A DNA stretch of 64,000 nucleotides, from contig CAJTMX010000003.1 of NCBI GenBank assembly GCA_910577235.1, forward strand, positions 20,620 to 84,619, given 5' to 3'. Every line of letters starts with the position of its first letter. Position 1 is the stretch's first letter. A program made the position numbers and the translations under genes. Source of the DNA: an uncultured Acetatifactor sp. (lineage in GTDB: Bacteria > Bacillota > Clostridia > Lachnospirales > Lachnospiraceae). Positions 44,612 to 54,016 of the stretch are shown here, one piece after another. The notes beneath the pieces are model-generated. The model was not told where the DNA came from. It searched no databases and saw only the letters and a program-made list of their open reading frames with translations.

Positions 44612-44628
44612 CACAATATTTTTCGCTG

Positions 44629-45918
44629 TCAGGATACCAGCCAGGCGATGACAGTAAATTTATCTCCGGCAGATTCGGGGTTTCTGCGCACCTCCACCCT
44701 ATGGAGAGTCTTTTCACCGGAGGTGTAAAGCTCTTCCGCCTCCATGGAATTGCCCCATCCGTTTACAAAACAGCCGTTTAATGTGCGCACATGCTCACCG
44801 TCAATATACACGTCATACTGCCCAAAGGCATCGTCCACATCGCGCTGATACAGTATACCGATGTTGGCGGCCTCAATCTCAAACACGATGGATTCCTCTC
44901 CCGTCTCGGTATACCAATAATCGTCATAGGGAAAATACCAGCCGCTCTGGGTGTGGGTAAAGCTGCCTGCCGACACCGGTGTGAGATCCGAGGCTCCCAG
45001 CACTCTGCCCTCCATATACCTCTCCTTGGTCTGAGCCTCCGCCGTAAAGGGCGCTGTCTCCTCCGGTATCTCATCCAGTCTGTCGTATACGTCGTTCAGA
45101 TAGCGGTATAACAGCTCTCCGATTATGGCATGTCCCCGGTCGTTGGGGTGAATATTATCCGGAGAGATATCTCTCCAGGCAAACTCTCCCGCCTCGATGG
45201 CAGGCAGCACCGCATTGCCGTAGCTGATCATGGGCAGCTCATACCCAAATCCCAGCAGCGCGTCGTTGATCTGGGCGCTGGTTCCGTTTTCCTGGGTGGT
45301 GAACAACAGCATTACGGCCGGCATATTATCCTCCAACAATATGCGCCGGAGCAGATTGTCATAGCTTCTCTTGTAGAAATTGGTTGCTCCGTCGTTCACC
45401 GAAAATTCCACGATCACAAAATCCGGTTCATGATCCAGCAGATCTTCCTGCACCCGGTGTACTCCCAGGTAAGAGCTGGTGCCGCCGATTCCGGCGTTCA
45501 CATACTCCACCTGGCTGTCCGGAAATCTCTCCTGCCACCAGTCCCGCATATGGCAGGCATAGGAGCTTTTGTCTCTGTTGCTGGCGCTGTATCCCTCGGT
45601 GATGGAGCCGCCGATCACGCCCACTGTGATATCTTCTCCGGCCTGCGCCCTGCGCATCACTGACGCCAGCCTGGTCAGATCTCCCTGTTGAAAGGCTACG
45701 GCTCTCTGATACATTTCCTCCGTGACATAGTCAGAGGACGGAGAGATAGGTTCCGGGCGCTCCGTTGCGGGAGCGGTCTGTTCGTCGCCCCGCTGTTGTT
45801 CCGCTGTTTGCCCGCCATACTCCTCGCCGGAACCGTGACTCTCTCCGCTGCCGGGGTTTCCGGCGCAGCCCGTCAGCAGCAGCGCCGCACAGCATACCAG
45901 CAGAATTATTTGTCTCAT
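44629..45918 (-). CDS. SGNH/GDSL-type esterase lipoprotein
   Basis: A 429-residue lipoprotein (lipobox LTGC, Cys18; disordered Gly/Ser/Glu linker to about 65). SGNH hydrolase domain with GGSITEG (nucleophile Ser105), NAGIGGTSS, VEFSVNDG (Asn) and the Asp-His pair in DNIHPNDRG (about 254-262). A C-terminal beta domain (about 300-425) follows. Beside a GH26 mannanase, it probably removes acetyl groups from mannan, as esterases do in known gut mannan loci. Separate unit with its own promoter and terminator. Confidence 0.85.
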   Translation of the reverse strand: MRQIILLVCCAALLLTGCAGNPGSGESHGSGEEYGGQTAEQQRGDEQTAPATERPEPISPSSDYVTEEMYQRAVAFQQGDLTRLASVMRRAQAGEDITVGVIGGSITEGYSASNRDKSSYACHMRDWWQERFPDSQVEYVNAGIGGTSSYLGVHRVQEDLLDHEPDFVIVEFSVNDGATNFYKRSYDNLLRRILLEDNMPAVMLLFTTQENGTSAQINDALLGFGYELPMISYGNAVLPAIEAGEFAWRDISPDNIHPNDRGHAIIGELLYRYLNDVYDRLDEIPEETAPFTAEAQTKERYMEGRVLGASDLTPVSAGSFTHTQSGWYFPYDDYWYTETGEESIVFEIEAANIGILYQRDVDDAFGQYDVYIDGEHVRTLNGCFVNGWGNSMEAEELYTSGEKTLHRVEVRRNPESAGDKFTVIAWLVS

Positions 45919-45958
45919 TATATTTTTCCTCCTTATAACAATTTTGGTTGTTTTTAAT

Positions 45959-45988
45959 ATGATAACACTATCCGGGGCGCATGTGCAA
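45959..45988 (-). promoter_or_regulatory. Promoter of the SGNH esterase gene
   Basis: TTGCAC (45983-45988), 18-bp spacer, TATCAT (45959-45964) on the minus strand, followed by AAGGAGGA before the start. Confidence 0.5.
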
Positions 45989-46057
45989 CTCCCCCCACAG
46001 AATATGTCTCACCGCAGAACAAGTCTCTGCATTATTGCATTATTCCTCCGCAAAATA

Positions 46058-46086
46058 TAGACAGTGCACGACAAATCGGATATAAT
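46058..46086 (+). promoter_or_regulatory. Promoter of the first GT39-like gene
   Basis: TAGACA (46058-46063), 17-bp spacer, TATAAT (46081-46086). Because it covers the most upstream ATG (46064), translation must begin later. Confidence 0.7.
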
Positions 46087-46129
46087 ATTGCGGAGCAGAA
46101 ATAATATGTCTCGGGAGGCAGAATTTACT

Positions 46130-47713
46130 ATGAAAAAAATATCCGTGCCCCAAAATTTCCTATTATATACGATATGTCTGCTGTCCGCGGCAGGCCTGCT
46201 GGCACTGTGCAGCAAGTCCTCTCCCCTGTACCCGTTAAATGACTGGGGCGACATCAACTGTTTTTATACCGTGGGGAAGGGAATGCTCCACGGACGCGTG
46301 CCCTATGTGGACTTGCTGGATCACAAGGGGCCCTATGTATACGCTCTGGGGGCCGCCGCCTACCTGATGGACAGGCGGGGGTTTGGGGGATACTTTCTGT
46401 TTGAACTGCTCAGTATGTATTGTTTTCTGTTTTACTCCTATAAGCTGTCCGCGCTTTATATGGGTGAGGATGCCGGCCGCGATAACAAAGTATGCCTGTG
46501 GATGCTGCCGCTGTTGGGAATGACAGTGGTATCCGCCAAAAGCTTTGTGCACGGGGGAAGCTGGGAGCAGTTGAGTCTGGGAGTCTTTGCCTACGCCATC
46601 TATTCGCTGCTTGCTTTTATGCGGAGCAGAGAGCCCGCTCTGTCCGCCAGGGTATTGGTCATAAACGGTCTGCTGGCGGGAGTTCTGTTCTGGTCCAAGT
46701 TTTCTCTGTTGGGGCTGTATATTGCATGGGTATTGACGGTAATATTGCTGTACTTGCGCAGAAAACAATGGGCGGCGCTGGGAAAAGCCGCCCTGCTCTT
46801 CGGATGCGGCGGTGCCGCCACAACCCTGCCCTGGCTGGCTTATTTCGGAGTCCACGGCGCGGTTAAAACCTGGCTCAAGGTCTATCTGTACGAAAATGTA
46901 TTTGTCTATGGCATGAACACCGCGGACTCCGGTGGAACGGTAAGCCTGCTGACCCGGGGCATTTCGACTATGCTGAACATCTGGGACTCTCTGGCCGACC
47001 GGGAAAATTGGCTATATTCTATCCCGTTGGCTCTGGGGATCGGCTTTTTCCTGCTGCAGCCGCCTCGCAAGGTCTCTCCGGGGGAAAAATTGGCAGTATT
47101 GCTGATGGGGGCAGGTCTGGCATCGGGTATCTTTATCGGCAGCGCCAAACACGATTATTACGGACTTCCCCTGGCCGTCTTTGCCATATGGGGCATGTGG
47201 CTGGGCAGTACGGCTGTCAACGGATTAAAGAATCTTCTCCGTAGAAAAACCACATGCTCAAAACCCATTTGGTCCGATATTGTTCCATGGGCTATCTCCA
47301 TGCTCTGTGCATTGTGTATATCCTATCATGTAAGTCCCAACACATATCTGCTGTTCACCGACAGAGCAGACATGCCCCAATACAGGTTCGCGGAGCAGAT
47401 ACTGGACAGTGAAGATACCAGCCTGCTCAATTACCTGTTTCTGGACGGGGGGTTTTACACAGTCACAGGCCAGGTTCCCACAGAGAGGATCTTCTGTATG
47501 TTCAACATGAACCGGGCGGAGCGTATAAAGCAGCAGCAGGAATACGTGAGGCAGCAGCGCACGCACTGGATCGTGACCTGGCGGGCTCTGGAAGTTTCCG
47601 AGGAAGAACTGCGCGGCGAGGACGTACTCACAGAGTATTATGATCTGGTGGACTATATGTATTTTTATTTTGAAGGGGACTACAGAACCTACGCGTTATA
47701 CGAGAAAAAATAA
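46130..47713 (+). CDS. Polytopic glycosyltransferase-39-like membrane protein
   Basis: A 527-residue protein with about ten membrane segments. The first external loop has NDWGDINCFYTVGKGML and DLLDHKGPYVYALG, the acidic pattern seen in GT39/ArnT-like enzymes that use lipid-linked sugars. No soluble catalytic domain. Start at 46130 (GGGAGG 11 nt upstream), with 46106 as alternative. A related protein is encoded at 48776. Likely role: transfer of sugar to a surface polymer or lipid. Acceptor unknown. Confidence 0.82.
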   Translation: MKKISVPQNFLLYTICLLSAAGLLALCSKSSPLYPLNDWGDINCFYTVGKGMLHGRVPYVDLLDHKGPYVYALGAAAYLMDRRGFGGYFLFELLSMYCFLFYSYKLSALYMGEDAGRDNKVCLWMLPLLGMTVVSAKSFVHGGSWEQLSLGVFAYAIYSLLAFMRSREPALSARVLVINGLLAGVLFWSKFSLLGLYIAWVLTVILLYLRRKQWAALGKAALLFGCGGAATTLPWLAYFGVHGAVKTWLKVYLYENVFVYGMNTADSGGTVSLLTRGISTMLNIWDSLADRENWLYSIPLALGIGFFLLQPPRKVSPGEKLAVLLMGAGLASGIFIGSAKHDYYGLPLAVFAIWGMWLGSTAVNGLKNLLRRKTTCSKPIWSDIVPWAISMLCALCISYHVSPNTYLLFTDRADMPQYRFAEQILDSEDTSLLNYLFLDGGFYTVTGQVPTERIFCMFNMNRAERIKQQQEYVRQQRTHWIVTWRALEVSEEELRGEDVLTEYYDLVDYMYFYFEGDYRTYALYEKK

Positions 47714-47724
47714 GATGTAAAACC

Positions 47725-47753
47725 TTGGCACAGGGCCTAAAACATAGTATACT
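47725..47753 (+). promoter_or_regulatory. Promoter of helical-repeat gene
   Basis: TTGGCA (47725-47730), 17-bp spacer, TATACT (47748-47753), 25 bp before the ATG with AAAGGAG between. Confidence 0.68.
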
Positions 47754-47778
47754 GTTAAAAACGTTAAAAGGAGACGCC

Positions 47779-48738
47779 ATGAATACCACAGCCGAAAGTA
47801 TCTATGAAAATATTTGCCGGGCACGAAATGAACTGGAGGTTCTGCCTCCGGAATATTCTCTGCCCAAGGAAGATAATGCAGGGGAGAATAAAGTCCGGTT
47901 CGCGGACGGCGCCATGGACGGCATAGCCCTATACCACATGGGCGTTCCGAATCAGGATACCGCCCTGTTGGAACAGGCTCTTAACGTTGCCGCCACGGAC
48001 CTGGAGCAGGCCCATGAGCTGGTGAGGCAATGGGTAAAGGACGGACACATGGTCTCAGCCAGAGACAAGATCCTCAGCTATCTGCTGGATCATCAGAAAC
48101 AACTGCCCCCATCGGAAATCTACCGTCTGGCCGCGGAGTGCGCTCTAAAAGGCACTCACCGGGAGGAGGTGAAGTTCGGCCTGGTATTGCTGATGCTCTT
48201 TGATCTGAGCCGGAACGAACCGCTGAAAAACGCCATGAGAATCCTGGCCCTGTCCGATGAGTTCACACTATATGTATTACATGCCGCCACGGGATGGGAC
48301 AAACCCAATCAGGAGATCTTCCGTATCGCCAAAAACGTACGCGGCTGGGGGCGTATCCATGCCGTGAGAATCCTGGAGCCGGAGACACCGGAGATCGGGG
48401 ACTGGCTTTTTGCCGAGGGCTGGAACAACAGCGTACTGCCGGACTACTCCGCTTGGGAATGCTGTCAGAAATCCGGTCTGCAAAAACGGCTGGAGGACGG
48501 TATGGGAGAGAAGGACTTTTCCCACGCGTGCAGGCTTTTGTCCGCCCTGTTGGCCGAGGGGCCTATGCCGGGCATCTCTCAGGCAGAGGACTGCCCCGGA
48601 CTGCTCAATGCTTTCGTGGACTGCGCCGCCGGCAAGGCCGTGTCCCCCCACCGTCAGGATACTTTGAAACAGATCGCGGAGTACGCCGCATCCCATGAGT
48701 TGCCGGAGGTGGTGCAGCGCGTCCGGTTCCTGCTATAA
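47779..48738 (+). CDS. Helical-repeat protein of unknown function
   Basis: A 319-residue soluble protein made almost wholly of predicted helix pairs, like HEAT/ARM-type repeats (for example VRQWVKDGHMVSARDKILSYLL and GWGRIHAVRILEPETPEIGDWL). No catalytic motif or signal peptide. Start at 47779 with AAAAGGAG. Lies between two membrane glycosyltransferase-like genes, but has its own promoter. Relatives I know of in Clostridia are simply hypothetical. Confidence 0.72.
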   Translation: MNTTAESIYENICRARNELEVLPPEYSLPKEDNAGENKVRFADGAMDGIALYHMGVPNQDTALLEQALNVAATDLEQAHELVRQWVKDGHMVSARDKILSYLLDHQKQLPPSEIYRLAAECALKGTHREEVKFGLVLLMLFDLSRNEPLKNAMRILALSDEFTLYVLHAATGWDKPNQEIFRIAKNVRGWGRIHAVRILEPETPEIGDWLFAEGWNNSVLPDYSAWECCQKSGLQKRLEDGMGEKDFSHACRLLSALLAEGPMPGISQAEDCPGLLNAFVDCAAGKAVSPHRQDTLKQIAEYAASHELPEVVQRVRFLL

Positions 48739-48775
48739 TAGCGGCAAAAACCGTCCAGTCACGGGAGGTAACGAT

Positions 48776-50476
48776 ATGACTAAATCCGCGCGCAAACGTA
48801 TTTTCTATCTCTTTCTGGCCGCTCTATGTGCCGCCGCCACACTGAAAATACTATTTGTGGGCTATGATATAGACGAACAGTACGCCGTGTCCATGGCCTA
48901 CCGGATGCTTAAGGGAGACCGGATGCTTAAGGATCTGTGGGAGCCGCATCAGACTTCGGGTTTCTTGTGCGCGCTGTTGATGCTCCCCTATCTGGCCGTA
49001 TTGCGCACCACTACAGGCATATTTCTGTATCTCCGCTTTTGCGGACTGCTGCTGCATGGCGGCGCGGTTGTTTTTCTGTACAGGACACTGCGGGGTTATC
49101 TGCAGCGGGACTATGCGCTGGGCGTCTGCTGCATATGGTTTTTTGCCCTGCCCAAGATCATGTTCCTGCCGGAATTCTCCAATATGCAGATGTGGAGCCT
49201 CCAGATGGCCGCGCTGTGTCTGCTGCGGTATTATGGCGCGCAGACTGCCCGTCCCGGGCGGTATACCCGGCGCTGGCTGGTGTTGTCCGGCTGTTTTCTG
49301 GCTCTGGAAGTCCTCTCTTATCCATCCACGATACTGACGTTTTTTGTGGCGGCGGGATGTATCCTCCGTTACCGGGGGCGTTCTCCCCACTCTCCCGTCA
49401 ATGAACTGCTCTGCCTGGCCGCTCCCTGTCTGCTGGGAGCCGGGGCTTTTATTGCTATGCTGCTGTCCTATATACCGCCGCACCGGCTGGGAAATCTGAT
49501 CCTGACAGTGGCCAGCGATGGCTCCCATTCCGCGCCGTGGGTCCAGCGGCTTGCGCAGCACGGTCAGTCTCTCCTGCAGATTCTGTTCTTTCTGGCGGTG
49601 TACTCCGCCCTTGCCTTCATTCTGCAATGGCTCTGCCGGCGCAGGACGCAAAAACCTTTTTCCGCCCTTCTGTGGTGTGAACTGCTGATGGGCTCGTGCA
49701 TGGCAGGGCAGCTGTGCATCTGGCTGTTCGCGGACCGCTACCCCAATTATCCCATGGTGGAATATTTCTTTCTGCCGTTACTTCTGCTTGTGGGCGTGGC
49801 CACCCGCAAGGTACAATCCTCCCCGGCGCTGTCTTTTCTGGTATGGATGCCTCTGTCGGCTTTTGCGGGTATTTTGCTGTTTTCCAACCATCCCCTGCTG
49901 GTCTCCCTGCCCTTTCTGGCACCCTGTGCCGTGGGCATTTTATCGCTGCCCCAACTCCAGGAGGCGTTAACGTCACAAAGCGCCGGCAGACCCGGGACCA
50001 TGCCCCGGATCATACTGGCGCTGTGGGTATGCGTTTTAATATTTGGGAAATGTTATATGCAGCGGACCACCGGAGGACATCATGAGACCATATTGGATGA
50101 CATCAGCCTCATGCGTCGGGGGCCTGCCCTGGGACTGGCGGCAGATACCTCATCCGTCATCCGTTACCGGGACAACCTGGCTCTGATCACCGAGAGTCTT
50201 CCTGAGGGAGCCGGGGTATTCTGTATAGGGGCCGACACGGATATCTACCTGATGAAAGAGCTGGCGTACTGCACTCCCTCCACCATATGTTCCCCCACTT
50301 TCGACGATAAGGTCTACAGCTGGTTTGAGCAGCACCCGGACAGACAGCCCGACTATGTGGTGTGTGACGCGGGACTGCTCTATTCCGATCCATGGGTGAG
50401 TGATTATGTGAAAAACTATTGTGAGGACACGCCCGTGGGCTCCAACGACTTTGTGTTTATTTACCGGTATCGCTGA
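48776..50476 (+). CDS. Polytopic membrane protein, glycosyltransferase-like
   Basis: A 566-residue protein with about eleven membrane segments. The first loop holds GYDIDEQYAV and DLWEPHQTSGF, again the acidic loop pattern of GT39-like proteins. A 6-codon near-repeat (RMLKGDRMLKD) lies at about 41-51. The C-terminal 100 residues form an external domain. Start at 48776 with GGGAGG 7 nt upstream. Its end overlaps the convergent DUF6020-like gene by 20 bp. Confidence 0.8.
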   Translation: MTKSARKRIFYLFLAALCAAATLKILFVGYDIDEQYAVSMAYRMLKGDRMLKDLWEPHQTSGFLCALLMLPYLAVLRTTTGIFLYLRFCGLLLHGGAVVFLYRTLRGYLQRDYALGVCCIWFFALPKIMFLPEFSNMQMWSLQMAALCLLRYYGAQTARPGRYTRRWLVLSGCFLALEVLSYPSTILTFFVAAGCILRYRGRSPHSPVNELLCLAAPCLLGAGAFIAMLLSYIPPHRLGNLILTVASDGSHSAPWVQRLAQHGQSLLQILFFLAVYSALAFILQWLCRRRTQKPFSALLWCELLMGSCMAGQLCIWLFADRYPNYPMVEYFFLPLLLLVGVATRKVQSSPALSFLVWMPLSAFAGILLFSNHPLLVSLPFLAPCAVGILSLPQLQEALTSQSAGRPGTMPRIILALWVCVLIFGKCYMQRTTGGHHETILDDISLMRRGPALGLAADTSSVIRYRDNLALITESLPEGAGVFCIGADTDIYLMKELAYCTPSTICSPTFDDKVYSWFEQHPDRQPDYVVCDAGLLYSDPWVSDYVKNYCEDTPVGSNDFVFIYRYR

Positions 50477-52109
50477 TAGCGGCGTTTTCCTCTCCCTCAA
50501 AAGCCTGGGGTTTCAGAAACATTGCCAGCACCAGAGGAAAACTGTAAAAGAAGATCAGCACATATCTGACCAGCGCCATGGGGCCAAGCAGCGCCGTGGC
50601 CATGGTCAGCAGCGGAATCAGCAAAGGTGCCTGGAGCCTTCTTTTTTTGCGGAGCCACAGATACATGAAGGCCAGCAAAAACACCAGAAAATACCAGCCC
50701 GGGCTCAGCACCAGAAAAGCCAGAGGTTTTTTCTGCGCCTCCCTGTCCCAGGAAAGTCTCTCATAAAAATCGTGGAAACCTTGCAGCAGAACGATCTCCT
50801 CTCCCGGCTCCGCCACCCGGTAGTCAAAATAGCTGCTCCTGCCGTAGGGGTCCTTGTAGCCGTCCATCACGGCCCCCGGATACCAGAAATCCACCGTACT
50901 CACCAGAAAAGAATTGATATAGGTCAGGGGATGTTCCAGGCCCCAGCGGGCCCACAACCCGAAAAATTCTCCCCGGTTTTTGGCAAAGCCTTCTCTGTCA
51001 AAGCCGCATTTCACCGGGTCCGCCACAGTGGGCTTATAGTTATCCAGATTTTCCCGGGGCAGAATCCGGTAGAGCAGGTCCAGATCGGCACCGTCTAAGG
51101 AATCGTAATCGTAGTGGTAGACCCGGGCCATCTGCTGGATGGGCACGGACAGCATCTCCTCCACACCTCCCGGGGTAACGGACAGCAGCGAGTATACGGG
51201 GCCCACATAGGCTCCGTACAAAAGCAGAGACGCAGACGCCAGCAAGACATATCTCTTCCGGTATTTCCGGCAGAAAAAGAGCAGCACCGCCAGCATCACC
51301 AACGCAATATAAAACCCGTTGTTGCGCAGGGTCATGGTGCCAAACACCGTCAGAACAAATCCTGTCTGGATTCTGATATCGGAGAAAAAATGATCCTGCT
51401 CTCCCAGCATCCACAGCACCGATATCATAAACAGGAGCTGGCAGGCCGTAAACAGCACATCCTTGGTAGTACAGATGGAGAATAGCTGAAACACCGGGGA
51501 CAGGCTATAAAAAAGCAGAGTCATGATCCTGGCCCCGCGCCCTATGCCCCGTTTCCTCATATAGGTTATGGTCAGAGCCAGGGCGTTGGCCGTCAGCAGC
51601 ATCTGCAATAGCGTATAGACACCGATTCCCACATTATAGCTGCCTGTGATCCGGTAAAACAGCTCCAGCAGGCCGCCCACCAACAACACATGGATCACAG
51701 GGTGATGGGAGGTGATCATACCCGTTTTCACCTGCTCCCACTCCGTGTAGGCGTCATAGGAGAACACCCCCGGCAGGATGGATAAGAGCGCCGGCAGCCA
51801 GCAGAGCAGCATGATCCCTGTGTAAAACAAATGCCCACAGAGCAGGGAGGATTCTTTCCCTTCCCGCCCTGTGGCTGTTATACTCTGCTCTGTTCCTGTA
51901 TTTCGGGATTTACTCCGGGCGGATATCTTATCCACATATCCCCAGATCAGGCAGATAAGCGCAAAAGATATACCGCTGCCTGCCAGCCATTTGATATAAA
52001 ATAACTTGTCCAGCAGATCCAGCGTATCGTACCTGTCCAATTGGCTGCCCGCCACATACATAAAGGACACGATGACTCCTGTTATGGCGGAAAATACCTT
52101 CTTTCTCAC
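50457..52109 (-). CDS. DUF6020-like polytopic membrane protein
   Basis: About 550 residues with some twelve membrane segments. External loop FSYDAYTEWEQVKTGMITSHHPVIHVLLVGG is a recognised pattern of the DUF6020 group, which is thought to be GT-like. Charged residues at Asp/Glu and His-His in this loop could be catalytic. Start uncertain: a GTG at 52109 is proposed, since the longer frame to 52172 enters the palindromic element. Runs toward and overlaps the 48776 gene by 20 bp at the 3' ends. Confidence 0.78.
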   Translation of the reverse strand: MRKKVFSAITGVIVSFMYVAGSQLDRYDTLDLLDKLFYIKWLAGSGISFALICLIWGYVDKISARSKSRNTGTEQSITATGREGKESSLLCGHLFYTGIMLLCWLPALLSILPGVFSYDAYTEWEQVKTGMITSHHPVIHVLLVGGLLELFYRITGSYNVGIGVYTLLQMLLTANALALTITYMRKRGIGRGARIMTLLFYSLSPVFQLFSICTTKDVLFTACQLLFMISVLWMLGEQDHFFSDIRIQTGFVLTVFGTMTLRNNGFYIALVMLAVLLFFCRKYRKRYVLLASASLLLYGAYVGPVYSLLSVTPGGVEEMLSVPIQQMARVYHYDYDSLDGADLDLLYRILPRENLDNYKPTVADPVKCGFDREGFAKNRGEFFGLWARWGLEHPLTYINSFLVSTVDFWYPGAVMDGYKDPYGRSSYFDYRVAEPGEEIVLLQGFHDFYERLSWDREAQKKPLAFLVLSPGWYFLVFLLAFMYLWLRKKRRLQAPLLIPLLTMATALLGPMALVRYVLIFFYSFPLVLAMFLKPQAFEGEENAAISDTGK

Positions 52110-52149
52110 CCTTTTACTTCCATTCCTTTCTGTTTTCCTGTCATTAGAC

Positions 52150-52282
52150 AATTGCGAAACTCTTTGAAACAAGTGACGGGACTGGGCAATATATACAAAA
52201 ACGGGCTCCGATGCGGTGGCAAGTCGCCCTTATTTTGTATATATTGCCCAGTCCCTGCTCCACAAAAGGGAGTTTCGCAATT
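52150..52282. repeat. 133-bp palindromic element (MITE-like)
   Basis: Outer perfect 13-bp arms AATTGCGAAACTC (52150-52162 with 52270-52282) and inner perfect 23-bp arms (52178-52200 with 52233-52255), separated by unmatched 14-15-nt bulges, around a 32-nt loop with its own GGGC/GCCC. It fills the gap between the importer stop and the DUF6020-like gene. No coding capacity. Confidence 0.85.
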
Positions 52283-52329
52283 ACCTATTCCTGTCATAGC
52301 AGGCGTTTGCCAAACCCGGCTAAACAAGG

Positions 52330-53133
52330 CTATTCCCGAGTGATATCGCTGCCAAAGTATTTGACGGATATCTCGCCCAGCTCCCCGGACTCTTTCAGTT
52401 CTTTGATGGCTTGATCCACCGCCGCCTTGAAAGCCGCAGTTTCCTCTCCCTTGCGGACGGGAATGGACACATGGGAGGCATCGTCGGTGAGGGCCACGAT
52501 CTTTACCGGCGCGTCGGGATGCACATTCATATAGTCGTAAAAAGATACCTCCGCGTTGAGAGTGGCATCCACTCTGCCGGCCACCACCAGATCCAGCGTC
52601 TGATCCAGAGAGTCCACGGGAGTTACCGTGGCTCCATAGCTCTCCGCAAGAGTCATATAGGTACTGGCCATGCTGTTGGTGGTAGTCTTGCCGTTTAAGT
52701 CCTCAAAGGTCTTGATCTCCTCGTTGTCGTCAGCCACGATCAGCGCGGTGCGGATATAGCCGTAAGGCTCGGTAAAGTCGTATTTTTCCGCCCGCTCGTC
52801 AGTAATCTCCACACCGTTTACTACCATATCGTATCTTCCGCTGTCCAGTCCGGCGAACAGGCCGTCCCACTCGCCCTCCACAAAGGTCACTTCCACGCCC
52901 AGTTTTTCGGCGATCTTTTGAGCCACCTCCACATCAAAGCCCACCAGCTTATCATCCTCGTCATGATAGGTCCAGGGCGCCCATGTGCCCTCCATGGCCA
53001 CGGTCAGCGTACCCTTTTCCTGAATCTGCTGCAGCAGATCCCGGCTCTGTGCCTCCTGACCGCCGTTGCCGCAGGCCGTCAGCGCCATTGTCATGACGGC
53101 GGCTGTGATAAAGAACTTTAATCCCTTTTTCAT
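52330..53133 (-). CDS. Polar amino acid (cystine-type) ABC solute-binding lipoprotein
   Basis: A 267-residue family-3 binding protein. Lipobox LTAC (Cys21), then GTLTVAMEGTWAPWTYHDE, LVGFDVEVAQKIAEKLG and GRYDMVVNGVEITDERAEKY, the classic two-lobe pattern of cystine/polar amino acid receptors (TcyA/FliY-like). Third gene of the operon, 133 bp after the ATPase gene. Confidence 0.92.
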   Translation of the reverse strand: MKKGLKFFITAAVMTMALTACGNGGQEAQSRDLLQQIQEKGTLTVAMEGTWAPWTYHDEDDKLVGFDVEVAQKIAEKLGVEVTFVEGEWDGLFAGLDSGRYDMVVNGVEITDERAEKYDFTEPYGYIRTALIVADDNEEIKTFEDLNGKTTTNSMASTYMTLAESYGATVTPVDSLDQTLDLVVAGRVDATLNAEVSFYDYMNVHPDAPVKIVALTDDASHVSIPVRKGEETAAFKAAVDQAIKELKESGELGEISVKYFGSDITRE

Positions 53134-53266
53134 AATATCTTTTCCCTCCTGTTATTGGTCAAAACTTCTTTTCTCCCACAAGCTCTCCGTGAATGCTCAC
53201 CCGGCTTTGATCCGGGCATCCGGCGTATCGCTAAGTTGGCATTGGGTATATTGTCCGCGATCTCTT

Positions 53267-54016
53267 TTATATGGGATTCCTCTCTCCTCCCAGGGTCTTG
53301 AGAAAGGCTTTGATCCTCTCCTCTCTGGGATTCTCAAAAAATTCCTTAGAGCCGCACTGGGCCAGTATCTGGCCGTCTTCCATGAAAACCACCTTGTTGG
53401 AAACATTGCGGGCAAAACCCATCTCATGGGTGACTACCAGCATGGTCATGCCCTCTTCGGCCAGCTGGCGCATCACTGTCAGGACTTCCCCGATCAGCTC
53501 CGGGTCCAGCGCCGAAGTGGGTTCGTCAAAGTAGATGATCTCCGGGGCCGTGGCCAGAGCGCGGGCGATTCCCACACGCTGCTGCTGTCCCCCGGACAGC
53601 TGATGGGGATAGTAGTCATAGCGGTCAGACAGGCCCACCTTGTCCAGCGCGCGTCTGCCGATCTCCATGGCCCGGGCCTTGTCCGTCTTTCGCCCGATGA
53701 TCAAGCCCTCCGTTACATTTTGCAGGGCGGTCTTGTTGCTGAACAGATTGTAGCTTTGAAAGACAAAGGCCGTCTTTTTCCGCAGCCGGGCAATGTCTTT
53801 TTTGGACACATGGCCCATTTGAAAGGTCTCTCCGTCAAATTCCAGCGTACCGCCGTCCGCCGTCTCCAGAAAATTCAGACAGCGCAGCAGCGTGGTCTTG
53901 CCGGAACCGCTGGGACCTAAGATCGCCACCACATCCCCCTTTTCCACAGAGAGATCCACCCCTCGCAGGACTACCTGCGTCTGAAACGACTTTGTGATAT
54001 TACGTGCCTGTACCAC
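53267..54016 (-). CDS. Polar amino acid ABC importer ATPase
   Basis: A 249-residue ATPase with Walker A (GPSGSGKTT), Q-loop (FQSYNLF), signature LSGGQQQRV, Walker B (IYFDEPTSALDPE) and switch His (VTHEMGFAR). Closest in pattern to cystine/glutamine-type ATPases. GTG start preceded by GGAGGAAGGA. It begins 46 bp inside the permease gene, so the two are translationally linked. Confidence 0.95.
   Translation of the reverse strand: MVQARNITKSFQTQVVLRGVDLSVEKGDVVAILGPSGSGKTTLLRCLNFLETADGGTLEFDGETFQMGHVSKKDIARLRKKTAFVFQSYNLFSNKTALQNVTEGLIIGRKTDKARAMEIGRRALDKVGLSDRYDYYPHQLSGGQQQRVGIARALATAPEIIYFDEPTSALDPELIGEVLTVMRQLAEEGMTMLVVTHEMGFARNVSNKVVFMEDGQILAQCGSKEFFENPREERIKAFLKTLGGERNPI

Larger units (their letters stand above)
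44262..44628. other. AT-rich intergenic control region
   Basis: 367 bp without a gene. It holds the GH26 promoter, an inverted repeat ACAGG...CCTGT (44403-44421), a GCACGTGC palindrome near 44476, and the SGNH-gene terminator (44588-44611). No regulator gene is nearby, so these palindromes are candidate operators for an unlinked regulator. Confidence 0.5.
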
